NCBI GenBank assembly: GCA_014859225.1
Contig: JACUUP010000051.1
Coordinates: 1 to 9,310, forward strand
Length of the DNA stretch: 9,310 nucleotides
Origin: Candidatus Aerophobota bacterium
GTDB lineage: Bacteria; Aerophobota; Aerophobia; Aerophobales; B3-G15
Direction: 5' to 3'
This document shows, one piece after another, positions 1 to 7,658 of the stretch (the first letter of the stretch is position 1; the number at the start of each line of letters is the position of its first letter). A program made the position numbers and the translations under genes. The notes beneath the pieces are model-generated. The model saw only the letters and a program-made list of their open reading frames with translations. It did not search any database and was not told the origin of the DNA.

Positions 1-90
1 AGAATATTATACTGCTACAGACTAACAGGCAAGAGTGTAAGATTACGGCAGTTCTGTAGCATAAAAACTCAAGGAGAAACCAAAAAGTTA

Positions 91-98
91 GGAAGGAG
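91..98 (+). promoter_or_regulatory. Ribosome binding site of the iolN-like gene
   Basis: GGAAGGAG lies seven bases before the GTG codon at 106. The frame is open all the way to the left edge, so this site is what decides the start. The residues it would add upstream are Lys/Arg-rich and do not look like part of the enzyme. Confidence 0.7.
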
Positions 99-105
99 AA
101 AAAAA

Positions 106-1221
106 GTGTCTAGCCAGAATAAATCTAATATGTGGATAACGACTGATAATCCTGCTATCATCTTTGAAAATAGCGATGTTGGTAGGCTGAAAAAAAAGCT
201 GTGGGATGCATCGGAGGAGGAGATTGAGGCTATTTTGAAGGAGTACGATATCCCCTCACCGCCTGAGCTTTCCAAACCGGGAACTTATATTCAAACCACA
301 GTGCGTGAGGAGCTGATTAAGAATCGTCGCAAAAACGATATAGTTTTTATACCCATAGGCTGCACGGAAAATCATGGCAGACATACAGTATCGGGGTTGG
401 ACACCTTCATGGTTACTCAGATACTGGAGGCGCTGAGAAGATACACTGTCGGGAAGGGAAAACCCATTAACCTTGCCTTTCCTCCACTCAACTATGGCTC
501 ACATCCCTACCATCATATAGGAATGCCCGGAAACGTGATCATGCCCCAGGAGGTTACCAGGGAGGTTCTCATTAATGTGATGCTTGGTCTTTGGAACGAC
601 GGTTTTCGCAAACAGATTATCGTAAATAATCATGGTCACCTCTGGGTTCTGGAGACAGCGCTGCATGAGTTTCTATATCGTTATCAGCTCCCGGGTGTCT
701 TCCAGATAGTGGACTGGCACAGAGCTGTCAGGGAGTTCTTTTTCCCGGGAGGAAAGAGTGACCTTATTGAGACACCCTTTATCCATGCTGATGAAGCTGA
801 AACATCGGTTGGCCTTTTGCTCTTCCCCGAAGGCATGATTAAGATGGACCTTGCCCAGGAAGCTGAGCCAAAGGCGCTTTTGCCCGCTGGTCACTTTGAT
901 AACGCTATTGACTCTTTCCACCGGCCCCACCGCTGGTCAGAGGGAGAAGGGCACAACGCCATCGAAATTGCCGCAACTCCCGAGGGTGTAGTGGGAAAAC
1001 CAACCATTGCTACTGCAAAAAAGGCTAAAAGGCCCATTGCGGCAATCCTGAGGTATCTAACCCTGGTTACCGACCAGATTCTTCAGGCATTTCCCGCTGG
1101 CACCGTCCCTCCTGTGGAGCAGGTTACTCTTCGCACTGCCGCTGAAATGGAGCCTTACTTGAAGGAGCCTGGAAGTCTTGGATGGAAATCGGTATACTGT
1201 TTGCGCAAAATAGGCTTTTAG
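106..1221 (+). CDS. iolN: Creatininase-family amidohydrolase, probably 3-dehydro-scyllo-inosose hydrolase
   Basis: A 371-residue cytoplasmic metal-dependent hydrolase of the creatininase family. Family signatures visible are PIGCTENHG (83-91) with E88, H90 and D99 as likely metal ligands, VNNHGH (173-178) with H176, and HADEAETS (228-235), which matches the family HAGExETS motif. The long N-terminal part before the core (1-75) and the C-terminal GWKSVY segment (359-364) fit the IolN group better than creatininase or mycofactocin MftE proteins. IolN hydrolyses the ring of 3-dehydro-scyllo-inosose to give 5-dehydro-L-gluconate in the Thermotoga inositol pathway. The neighbour uxaE acts on D-tagaturonate, two steps further on, which supports this role. 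The start is GTG with a good Shine-Dalgarno site. The family call is firm. The substrate is inferred from recall of the subgroup and from context; another cyclic ketone or lactam is possible. Confidence 0.75.
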   Translation: MSSQNKSNMWITTDNPAIIFENSDVGRLKKKLWDASEEEIEAILKEYDIPSPPELSKPGTYIQTTVREELIKNRRKNDIVFIPIGCTENHGRHTVSGLDTFMVTQILEALRRYTVGKGKPINLAFPPLNYGSHPYHHIGMPGNVIMPQEVTREVLINVMLGLWNDGFRKQIIVNNHGHLWVLETALHEFLYRYQLPGVFQIVDWHRAVREFFFPGGKSDLIETPFIHADEAETSVGLLLFPEGMIKMDLAQEAEPKALLPAGHFDNAIDSFHRPHRWSEGEGHNAIEIAATPEGVVGKPTIATAKKAKRPIAAILRYLTLVTDQILQAFPAGTVPPVEQVTLRTAAEMEPYLKEPGSLGWKSVYCLRKIGF

Positions 1222-1222
1222 G

Positions 1223-1357
1223 TTGATAGAAAAATCCATCTGTATCTATTTCCAGTTCAGCAAGATTGATAGGATTATCGATGAACATCCTGTCATGCCC
1301 GATGTGGATGACATAGCAAAGGTAGCAAGTCAGATTCAGAAAAGAGGTGAGCATTGA
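1223..1357 (+). other. Short open frame of 44 codons, possible gene remnant or small protein
   Basis: The frame is open from about 1214, with TTG at 1223 as the only early start, and it ends with TGA at 1355-1357. That stop overlaps the TTG start of uxaE as TTGA, the arrangement usual between coupled genes. The second half (1256-1354) reads like real protein: charged and helical, with FSKIDRIIDEHPVMPDVDD followed by an AKVASQIQKRG helix. The first dozen residues do not, and no Shine-Dalgarno site precedes the TTG. This fits the C-terminal end of a deleted or frameshifted gene whose translation once fed uxaE. I do not recognise the family. A chance open frame cannot be excluded at this length. 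Confidence 0.35.
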
Positions 1358-2868
1358 TAGGTGAGCAACTTGTTATAGAATCTTTCTCCAGGAAGTTTGG
1401 GGAACGGTTTAGAATGTATCCTTCTTCCGCAAAAAGGGGAGCGGATAATTTTTTCTTCCTTATAAGAGATGATAATGACAAGTATCTGGTCATAGCTGGT
1501 GATTCTGCGGTCTGTGCCCGATTTGACGGGGAACCTTCAGGTACGTTACAATTCAATAGTAACACGTTATCTTTGAAAGTGGCTTATTTGAATCACCACA
1601 ACCTTACCGTACTCCAGAAGTTTTTCCCACACCTTGCCCCTTCTACTTGCAGCAAAAGAGCTTCGTTTGGCACCGGGGATAGATTGGGAGTAACCACACC
1701 TGCCCACATTCGAGCGTTTAAAGACAGGTATACCTTCCCTGTGCTGGCACAGCAGTCGGTGCGAGAAAATAGCCGCACGGGTAGAGATTTCCAGAAGGTT
1801 CTGGATGATGCTATCTGGGGAGCTTTTGAGGCTGGATATGAGGGACCTTTTGGAGCAGATGCTGACCATGTGAAAAGGATTGAGGACTTAAAAGAGGCTG
1901 TAGATTGCGGATATACTATGTTTACCATTGACCCTTCTGATTGGGTGAGGAGTGACATTCATAGGTTAAGCGAAGAAGAGAAAAATCTTTTTTATGAATC
2001 TTTTCCCGAGAAAAAAGAGCTGGAGAGAAGGTATCTAAATAAAAGGTATGCCGTAGAGGGAGAAAAAGTATACTTTGAGGAAAAATCTCTACGGGACATC
2101 GCTCTTACGTACTTCAGAGCTGTTCAACATGTGGCAGAAAGCTATGAGTTTTTGAGAGGTTACAAAAGAAATAATTTTGACTTTGAGGTCTCTGTAGATG
2201 AGACTCCCTTTTCCACTTCCCCGTTAGCTCATATATTTGTTGTGGAGGAGCTGCATCGCCGGGGGGTTGATTTTCAAAATCTTGCCCTTCACTTCATAGG
2301 AGACTGGCAAAAAGGTATAGATTACATAGGAGAGGTGGATAAGTTTGCCCGTGAGATGTCCCTGCATGCGAGCATAGCAAGGAAATTTGGCGCTTATAAA
2401 CTATCACTTCACTCTGGTAGCGATAAGTTTTCTGTATATCCCGTCTTTGCTAAACAAACACAGGGGCTTTTCCATATTAAAACTGCTGGAACGAGCTTCC
2501 TGGAAGCAATAAAGATTGTAGCCAGAAAAAATCCCTCTCTTTACCGAGAAATTCATAACTTTGCCCTCACAAGGTTTGCAGAAGATACAGCCGCCTACCA
2601 TGTCACCACAGATGTATCTCGTATTCCTGATGCGGAAAAAGTTCCCGATGATAACTTAGATTCTCTTTTACAACAGCCGGATTCTCGTCAGCTCATCCAT
2701 ATAACTTTCGGTTCAGTTTTAAGGGCAAAAAATAGTGAGGGAAAATTTCTCTTCAGAGATAAAATCTATGCGACTTTGTTTAAATATGAGGATGATTATT
2801 ATAAAGAGGTTACCACCCACATTGAAAAACATCTTACATTGTTAGAAGGCTCACAAGGAGGTAAATAA
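1354..2868 (+). CDS. uxaE: Tagaturonate epimerase family protein (UxaE)
   Basis: A 504-residue protein closely resembling Thermotoga UxaE (tagaturonate epimerase family), which interconverts D-tagaturonate and D-fructuronate by metal-dependent C4 epimerisation in the cytoplasm. Blocks recognised in family order are RASFGTGDRLG and TTPAH (102-118), AQQSVREN.RTGR (132-144), FGADADHVKR (166-175), FTIDPSD (190-196), FEVSVDET (277-284), SLHSGSDKFSVYP (351-363), KTAGTS (376-381) and QLIHITFGSVL (446-456). All are present, so the enzyme looks intact and full length. The start is TTG at 1354, three bases after an AGAGGTGA site. That spacing is short, but the alignment to the family begins near here. 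The stop abuts the ATG of the next gene. Beside an IolN-like hydrolase it probably takes tagaturonate coming from inositol, though hexuronate use cannot be excluded. Confidence 0.85.
   Translation: MIGEQLVIESFSRKFGERFRMYPSSAKRGADNFFFLIRDDNDKYLVIAGDSAVCARFDGEPSGTLQFNSNTLSLKVAYLNHHNLTVLQKFFPHLAPSTCSKRASFGTGDRLGVTTPAHIRAFKDRYTFPVLAQQSVRENSRTGRDFQKVLDDAIWGAFEAGYEGPFGADADHVKRIEDLKEAVDCGYTMFTIDPSDWVRSDIHRLSEEEKNLFYESFPEKKELERRYLNKRYAVEGEKVYFEEKSLRDIALTYFRAVQHVAESYEFLRGYKRNNFDFEVSVDETPFSTSPLAHIFVVEELHRRGVDFQNLALHFIGDWQKGIDYIGEVDKFAREMSLHASIARKFGAYKLSLHSGSDKFSVYPVFAKQTQGLFHIKTAGTSFLEAIKIVARKNPSLYREIHNFALTRFAEDTAAYHVTTDVSRIPDAEKVPDDNLDSLLQQPDSRQLIHITFGSVLRAKNSEGKFLFRDKIYATLFKYEDDYYKEVTTHIEKHLTLLEGSQGGK
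2855..2861 (+). promoter_or_regulatory. Strong ribosome binding site inside the end of uxaE
   Basis: AAGGAGG seven bases before the ATG at 2869 is close to the full anti-16S complement. It lies within the last codons of uxaE, whose TAA directly touches the ATG. This points to co-transcription and translational coupling and fixes the start of the transaldolase-like gene. Confidence 0.85.
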
Positions 2869-4992
2869 ATGCTAACAACAGATGATATTATTGCATTAGT
2901 TATGGCTAAATCACGATTAAAAAAACTTACTTTCCCGCCTGTAAGATTAGATCACGTAGACCACATTGTTCAAATGAGCCTGGCAGGTGCTCCTCAATTA
3001 GCAGCAGACCACATCCTTCATGCCAAAATGAGAGGAAAGCTGCAAAAAATAGTAGGAAGTGTCATTCGTCAGTTAAATTTTGAATTCATGAGAAATGAGA
3101 TAACTCAGGCAGACTCAGGGGAGCTTCTCAGGAAGAAAATTCAGCAGCGGGGATTTTCTTACTGGACACTTATAGAAATAGCCATGAACCTGGTAGGGAT
3201 GGAAGCTAAGATGCTCAGGTTCTTTCCTGAGGAGATAGATGCTACCTACAAGTTTATTCTGGAAACTCTTGTTAGGTGGGAGCACATAGAAAAAAAAGAA
3301 AAAGATAGCCCTGTTGCTCGGGCAATAGTGAGGATGCTCATTGAAGATATGAAAAAGGTGATGGGAGGAGCTGGTATGGTAGCGAGGATGGGAAAGGAAA
3401 TTGAAGAAAAACTTGACAAAGATAAGCTTACAACAAGCTTTGTTTTGCAGGCAAAGTGCATATTCCAGAAAAATGTATATTATCAAATGGTAAAAGAGGG
3501 GCTGGGCAAGTTTGGCAACGACTATGCTATTGGCCTAAGGTATCTTAGGCACTTAGGGTATGTTCAGGTCTCTACCAACCCGGTGCTTGCGGCAAGAGCC
3601 TATGAGGATGATGCGGAGCTCTGGGAAGATTTTAAAGAGGTGGTTACAGCTCATCCTGAGTGGCAAAAAAATCCAGAAAACTTTGCTGATGAGATTGCCA
3701 TGGAAGCAACCAAAACTGCCCTGTGGCCAAATCTTGTTATTTTCAGACCTATTTTCCTGGCCTCCAATTTCCAGGATGGAATGGTAAGCTACCAGCTCAA
3801 TCCCAACGTGGCAGATAATCTTGAAGGTAGCCTGAGGGATGCCTTAGAGATTTATTCCTCTGCCCAGGAGTTTCTCCGAAATTATGATTCCAAGCTTCTG
3901 TGGGGCTACTCCAATTTAGAGGAAAGGAAAAGACCTAATATTGTATTTAAAGTTGCAGGAGGATACCCTGCCTCTATTGAAATCACCAAAAAGCTAAATA
4001 CCATAGGAATAGGAACTAATAATACCGTTACCTACAGCGTATCTCAAGAGGTCAGTCTTATCATTGCTGCCATGGAAGGAATGGCAGCTTCTCTGAAGAT
4101 GGGAATACCAGTTACCCAGGTCTATGAGACCAATATGGGTGGAAGACTTGAAAGTCATTTAAGGGAAGTAGAGGCGGAAAAACTTCTTTTTAAGGCTATG
4201 GATAAGGTTAATGTCCGGGAAATAATTTTAAACAGGCTCGCCCAAAAGCTCGGTGCAACCGAAGAGCTTAAAAAAACTTCTTCTCTGGAGGAAAAACTTA
4301 AGATGTTAACCTCCTACAACTATTTGAAGTCCTTAACTAACCAGGACTTTGTTCAAGTCATTGCTGATGCCAGAGGCGATGAGTGCTTCAAAAATGATAC
4401 CTTTTCTTTCCTCAGGAATCTGGAAAATGATATAGGATATGCCGGCACCTTCGTCGCCCAGAGAGTCTACACAATTTTCTTCAGTCAAAAGAACAAAGCT
4501 ATATGGTTAAGTTATTTAGAGAAGCAGTTTGGTCTCACAAAAACTCAGGCAGAAAACATCATGGATAAGATAGATGTGCTTCCGGCTTCCAAGAGAAAAC
4601 CAGATGATACCTATTTGACCTTAGCAACGAAGAATATGACCAACACCGAGTTTCCCAATCATCAACAAAGTGTCCTTGAGACTTACTTAAAGAAAGAGCT
4701 GAACTTACAAGATTTTAAAGATGCCATTTTAAAAGACCACAACCCGCAGATTAGAAAAAACCTGCTCAGGTTGCCAGATTTCCGAAAGGCATACGAGCTT
4801 ACCCCTGAACTTACAGAACAACTTACCAAAGTGGGAATTAAAGATGATTTTGGTACGGGTGGTCTTAAGGTAGAAGAGTGGTCCAGCTTTGGGCCAGTGG
4901 TAAAGACGATGAATGAGTTCACCTGTGCATACAATAATTTTAGAGAAAGAACTATTGAATTTGTGCACCAAATTAACAGAAGTTCCTCTTAG
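2869..4992 (+). CDS. Large transaldolase-family protein of unknown substrate
   Basis: A 707-residue protein, about twice the length of an ordinary transaldolase. Residues 1 to about 220 form a helical extension I do not recognise. From there a class I transaldolase barrel can be followed in order: VSTNP (234-238), DGMVSYQLNP (303-312), the Schiff-base lysine K361 in FKVAGGYPAS, N384 and T386 in the strand ending VTYS, GGRLESH (424-430), AGTFVAQRVY (525-534), and a DVLPAS...NTEFPN stretch (569-597) that matches the WAST...NTMP region of the actinobacterial-type enzyme. Around VSYQLNP the glutamate conserved in transaldolases appears as Q309, and the Asp after the GR pair is E428. The Lys, Asn and Thr are kept, so aldol chemistry is plausible but may differ. 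It is coupled to uxaE, so it probably serves the same sugar-acid or cyclitol pathway. The family call comes from remembered motifs; the reaction is unknown. Confidence 0.75.
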   Translation: MLTTDDIIALVMAKSRLKKLTFPPVRLDHVDHIVQMSLAGAPQLAADHILHAKMRGKLQKIVGSVIRQLNFEFMRNEITQADSGELLRKKIQQRGFSYWTLIEIAMNLVGMEAKMLRFFPEEIDATYKFILETLVRWEHIEKKEKDSPVARAIVRMLIEDMKKVMGGAGMVARMGKEIEEKLDKDKLTTSFVLQAKCIFQKNVYYQMVKEGLGKFGNDYAIGLRYLRHLGYVQVSTNPVLAARAYEDDAELWEDFKEVVTAHPEWQKNPENFADEIAMEATKTALWPNLVIFRPIFLASNFQDGMVSYQLNPNVADNLEGSLRDALEIYSSAQEFLRNYDSKLLWGYSNLEERKRPNIVFKVAGGYPASIEITKKLNTIGIGTNNTVTYSVSQEVSLIIAAMEGMAASLKMGIPVTQVYETNMGGRLESHLREVEAEKLLFKAMDKVNVREIILNRLAQKLGATEELKKTSSLEEKLKMLTSYNYLKSLTNQDFVQVIADARGDECFKNDTFSFLRNLENDIGYAGTFVAQRVYTIFFSQKNKAIWLSYLEKQFGLTKTQAENIMDKIDVLPASKRKPDDTYLTLATKNMTNTEFPNHQQSVLETYLKKELNLQDFKDAILKDHNPQIRKNLLRLPDFRKAYELTPELTEQLTKVGIKDDFGTGGLKVEEWSSFGPVVKTMNEFTCAYNNFRERTIEFVHQINRSSS

Positions 4993-5145
4993 CCGTGTCT
5001 GTAGGTTGAGCCTGGAAAGATGATGATTCTTTGGAAAATTTATCAGTAACGGTTGAGATTTCAAGTTTAGAAAATCGAGGTTCTTTTTGTGATGACCCTA
5101 TATTAAAACTGCTATTTAAGCCAACCCTGTTTTCCTCTATAGATT

Positions 5146-5185
5146 AAATTGAATTGAATGTCATTTAATTCTATTCAATTTTTTA
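5146..5185 (+). terminator. AT-rich hairpin with T-run, possible terminator
   Basis: The arms 5147-5159 (AATTGAATTGAAT) and 5168-5180 (ATTCTATTCAATT) pair over 13 bases with one mismatch. The loop has eight bases, and the stem runs into six T residues at 5179-5184. The position, 154 bases after the transaldolase-like gene and just before the metG promoter, suits a terminator separating the two blocks. The stem holds few G-C pairs, so termination may be weak. Confidence 0.5.
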
Positions 5186-5204
5186 GAGGTAAGGCTTATG
5201 AGGG

Positions 5205-5233
5205 TTGACAGAGAGGGAGAAATTTGATAGGAT
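5205..5233 (+). promoter_or_regulatory. Sigma-70-type promoter of the metG operon
   Basis: A perfect TTGACA -35 element at 5205-5210 is followed after a 17-base spacer by TAGGAT at 5228-5233, four of six matches to TATAAT. Transcription would begin near 5240, giving a very short leader before the AAGGAA site (5245-5250) and the ATG at 5255. That leaves no room for a T-box or riboswitch on transcripts from this promoter. Confidence 0.6.
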
Positions 5234-5254
5234 TGGCTTTAAAAAAGGAAACTT

Positions 5255-6814
5255 ATGGGAAAATTTTTTATCACAACACCTGTTTACTATGTGAATGATG
5301 TTCCCCATCTGGGGCACGCCTATACTACTATTGCTGCTGATACCTTGAGTAGATACAGAAGACTTTTGGGGGATGAGGTTTTCTTTTTAACCGGCACAGA
5401 TGAGCACGGTAGTAAAATTCTCCAGGCAGCAAGACAAAAAAACATCTCTCCTCAAAAGCTTGCAGATGAGATGACTGCAAGATTTAAGAATCTGTGGGAA
5501 AAACTTTCCATCTCCTATTCTGATTTTATCCGAACAACTGACCAAAAACACATAAAAGTTGTGCAAAATGTTTTTTCCCGGCTTCACGAAAAAGGTGACA
5601 TATATAAAGGAAAATACAGTGGATGGTACTGTGTTCCCTGTGAGAGCTTCTGGCTTGAGTCTCAATTAAAAGATAAAAAGTTTTGCCCGGAGTGCAAGAG
5701 AGAGACAGTAAAACTTGAGGAGGACAGCTATTTTTTCTCTCTTTCTAAATATCAAAAACCTCTGCTTGATTATTACAATGAAAATCCTGATTTTGTGCTT
5801 CCATCTACGAGGAAAAACGAGGTGGTGGAGTTTGTTAAAAGAGGATTAAGGGACATCAGTGTAACCCGTTTGAATCTGGAGTGGGGCATTCCCTGTCCTG
5901 TGGATGAGCAGCACAGCATATATGTTTGGGTGGACGCTTTAATTAATTACATCTCTGCTCTTGGATATTCACTGGAGGAGGAAAGATTTTTTACCTTCTG
6001 GCCGGCAGATGTTCATCTTGTGGGTAAAGATATTTTGAAATTTCACGCAATTATCTGGCCTGCCTTGCTTATGGCAATTGGCATAAAGCTACCCGGGATG
6101 GTTTTTGCTCATGGATGGTGGATGATAAAAGGGGAAAAGATGTCAAAATCCAGAAAGAATGTAGTTGAGCCGGAGTGGATAATAGATAGATTTGGGTCAG
6201 ATTATCTCAGGTACTTTCTTCTGCGTGAAGTTCCTTTTGGAGAGGATGGAAATTTTTCCCCGGCTCTTTTTGTTAAAAGGGTAAATAGTGACCTGGCTAA
6301 CGACCTTGGTAATCTGCTTAATCGGACTTTGACCCTTGTTGTGAAGCACTTTCAGGCAAAAGTTCCCCGGCCAGGGAAAATAAATGCTCAGGATGATGAA
6401 CTTAAAGGAAAAATAGATTCACTTCCTGACAACCTGCAAAACTTTATGGATAGGCTTTCCTTTTCTCAGGCTTTTGATTCAATCTGGGAGGTGGTTAGAG
6501 GTGCCAACCTTTATCTTGACCGATGTGCTCCCTGGAGACTGGTAAAAAAAGGGGAAACAGAAAGAATGGGCAGCGTTCTTTACAATGTGCTTGAGATAAT
6601 AAGGATATTGACAGTAGTTCTTTTCCCCTTTATCCCGCGGGGAGCTGAGAAAATGTGGAAACAGCTGGGGATGGAGGATATTCTATCAGAACAAAAGCTG
6701 AAGGATGCAGTTAAATGGGGAAAACTTCCTTTCGCTCTGGAAGTTAAAAAGCCTGAGCCGGTTTTTCCCCGCATAAAAGAAGAAGATTTTTATGAAGTTG
6801 AAAGAGAAACTTGA
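5255..6814 (+). CDS. metG: Methionine--tRNA ligase (methionyl-tRNA synthetase), short form
   Basis: Charges tRNA-Met with methionine using ATP in the cytoplasm; essential for translation. The class I Rossmann fold opens with TTPVYYVNDVPHLGHAY, with the HIGH box as HLGH (18-21), and the KMSKS loop is exact at 295-299. The knuckle insert carries two CxxC pairs, C126/C129 and C144/C147, so a zinc-binding form is expected. The anticodon-binding helical domain occupies about 350-500, and the protein ends soon after the FPRI motif. At 519 residues it lacks the C-terminal tRNA-binding (EMAP/Arc1p-like) dimerisation domain found in many bacterial MetG proteins of about 630-680 residues. The ATG has an AAGGAA site four bases upstream. 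It is the first gene of a housekeeping operon and overlaps ksgA by 23 bases. Confidence 0.98.
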   Translation: MGKFFITTPVYYVNDVPHLGHAYTTIAADTLSRYRRLLGDEVFFLTGTDEHGSKILQAARQKNISPQKLADEMTARFKNLWEKLSISYSDFIRTTDQKHIKVVQNVFSRLHEKGDIYKGKYSGWYCVPCESFWLESQLKDKKFCPECKRETVKLEEDSYFFSLSKYQKPLLDYYNENPDFVLPSTRKNEVVEFVKRGLRDISVTRLNLEWGIPCPVDEQHSIYVWVDALINYISALGYSLEEERFFTFWPADVHLVGKDILKFHAIIWPALLMAIGIKLPGMVFAHGWWMIKGEKMSKSRKNVVEPEWIIDRFGSDYLRYFLLREVPFGEDGNFSPALFVKRVNSDLANDLGNLLNRTLTLVVKHFQAKVPRPGKINAQDDELKGKIDSLPDNLQNFMDRLSFSQAFDSIWEVVRGANLYLDRCAPWRLVKKGETERMGSVLYNVLEIIRILTVVLFPFIPRGAEKMWKQLGMEDILSEQKLKDAVKWGKLPFALEVKKPEPVFPRIKEEDFYEVERET

Positions 6815-7658
6815 ACACCTTATGGCAGTGTATAACCTTTGCCCCAGAGCATCTCTTTCTCAAAATTTCCTGATTGATGCAAGATGTGTGTCTCGCCTGA
6901 TAGAGGAGATTGGGCTTGAGGAAAAAGACATTGTATTAGAAATTGGTGCGGGAACAGGGATTTTAACCTCACATCTTCTACAGAAGGCAGGTAGAGTCTT
7001 TGCCGTGGAGATAGATGAGAGTCTTTGTAAGGTTATGAGAGATGAACTTAAGGGAAAGAGCAACCTGAAGATACTATGTGGGGATATTACGAAGCTTGCT
7101 CTTGACAGCTTATTTTTAGAAGAGGATAGTGTCAAGGTCGTGGGTAATCTACCTTATCATATTGCTTCCCGCATAATTCTGGAACTTGTCAGAAAAAAAT
7201 GGTGGGAACTGATGGTTTTTACCATTCAGCGAGAAGTTGCCGATAAGCTTTTGTCTTGCCCCGGAAAAAAAACAAGAGGAGCCTTAAGCGTGATTGTATC
7301 TTATTATACTGATGTCAAAAAGGTTATGGATATCCCGCCTCAGGCTTTCTATCCTGCTCCCAGAGTAACATCTACGGTGGTTAAAATTGAAGCAAAAAAG
7401 AAAAAACTTGTGGCAGAAGATGAGAAGTTTTTTCTTGATGTAGTGAAGGCAAGCTTTACCGCTCGCAGAAAGACTTTACTTAACTGCCTGAGCAGAGGGC
7501 TAAGCCTATCGCGTGAGGTTGCCAGAGATATTTTAATAAAATCAAAAGTCCCGGAGAAAAAAAGAGCAGAAGAGCTTGAGGTAGAGGATTTTATCAGAAT
7601 AAGTAATGTGCTCTTGAGGAAGAAGGGGAGAGGAAAAATTGCCCATCAATCCGATTGA
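6792..7658 (+). CDS. ksgA: 16S rRNA (adenine1518-N6/adenine1519-N6)-dimethyltransferase
   Basis: Also called RsmA. It dimethylates two adjacent adenines in the 3'-terminal hairpin of 16S rRNA, using S-adenosylmethionine, as a late step in 30S assembly. Of 288 residues, the Rossmann domain shows motif I EIGAGTG (50-56), the acidic AVEID (71-75), GDIT (98-101, D99) and the catalytic NLPY (119-122). The later blocks QREVA (146-150), FYPAPRV (186-192) and FTARRKTLLN (222-231) are all kept. The N-terminal box usually written SLGQNFL reads SLSQNFL (21-27), a Gly to Ser change. The ATG at 6792 lies inside metG; it gives the family's usual lead-in before that box, and an internal ATG at 6822 would trim it. 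The end overlaps mtnA by 20 bases, so translation is probably coupled through the operon. Confidence 0.98.
   Translation: MKLKEKLEHLMAVYNLCPRASLSQNFLIDARCVSRLIEEIGLEEKDIVLEIGAGTGILTSHLLQKAGRVFAVEIDESLCKVMRDELKGKSNLKILCGDITKLALDSLFLEEDSVKVVGNLPYHIASRIILELVRKKWWELMVFTIQREVADKLLSCPGKKTRGALSVIVSYYTDVKKVMDIPPQAFYPAPRVTSTVVKIEAKKKKLVAEDEKFFLDVVKASFTARRKTLLNCLSRGLSLSREVARDILIKSKVPEKKRAEELEVEDFIRISNVLLRKKGRGKIAHQSD

Noticed and set aside
5-13. TATTAT/TATACT as a -10 element for the first operon
   Set aside because: No -35 can be seen because the window starts there, and such AT strings are common by chance.
1-59. Tail of an upstream gene, either a frame ending TAA at 23-25 or one ending TAG at 57-59
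   Set aside because: Both open frames are too short to recognise, and there is no way to choose between them from the window.
1266-1276. Shared TTGATAGGATT at 1266-1276 and 5224-5234
   Set aside because: Only 11 AT-rich bases match with no shared context. The second lies in the promoter, the first in a coding-like stretch, so chance is enough.
3115-3486. Antisense open frame of 123 codons within the transaldolase-like gene, and similar ones in other genes
   Set aside because: They are fully inside well-supported genes on the other strand, have no ribosome binding sites and match no family.
4993-5254. T-box or SAM riboswitch upstream of metG
   Set aside because: No T-box GGTGG-type sequence or SAM-box helices were seen. 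The likely promoter at 5205-5233 leaves only a leader of about 15 bases.
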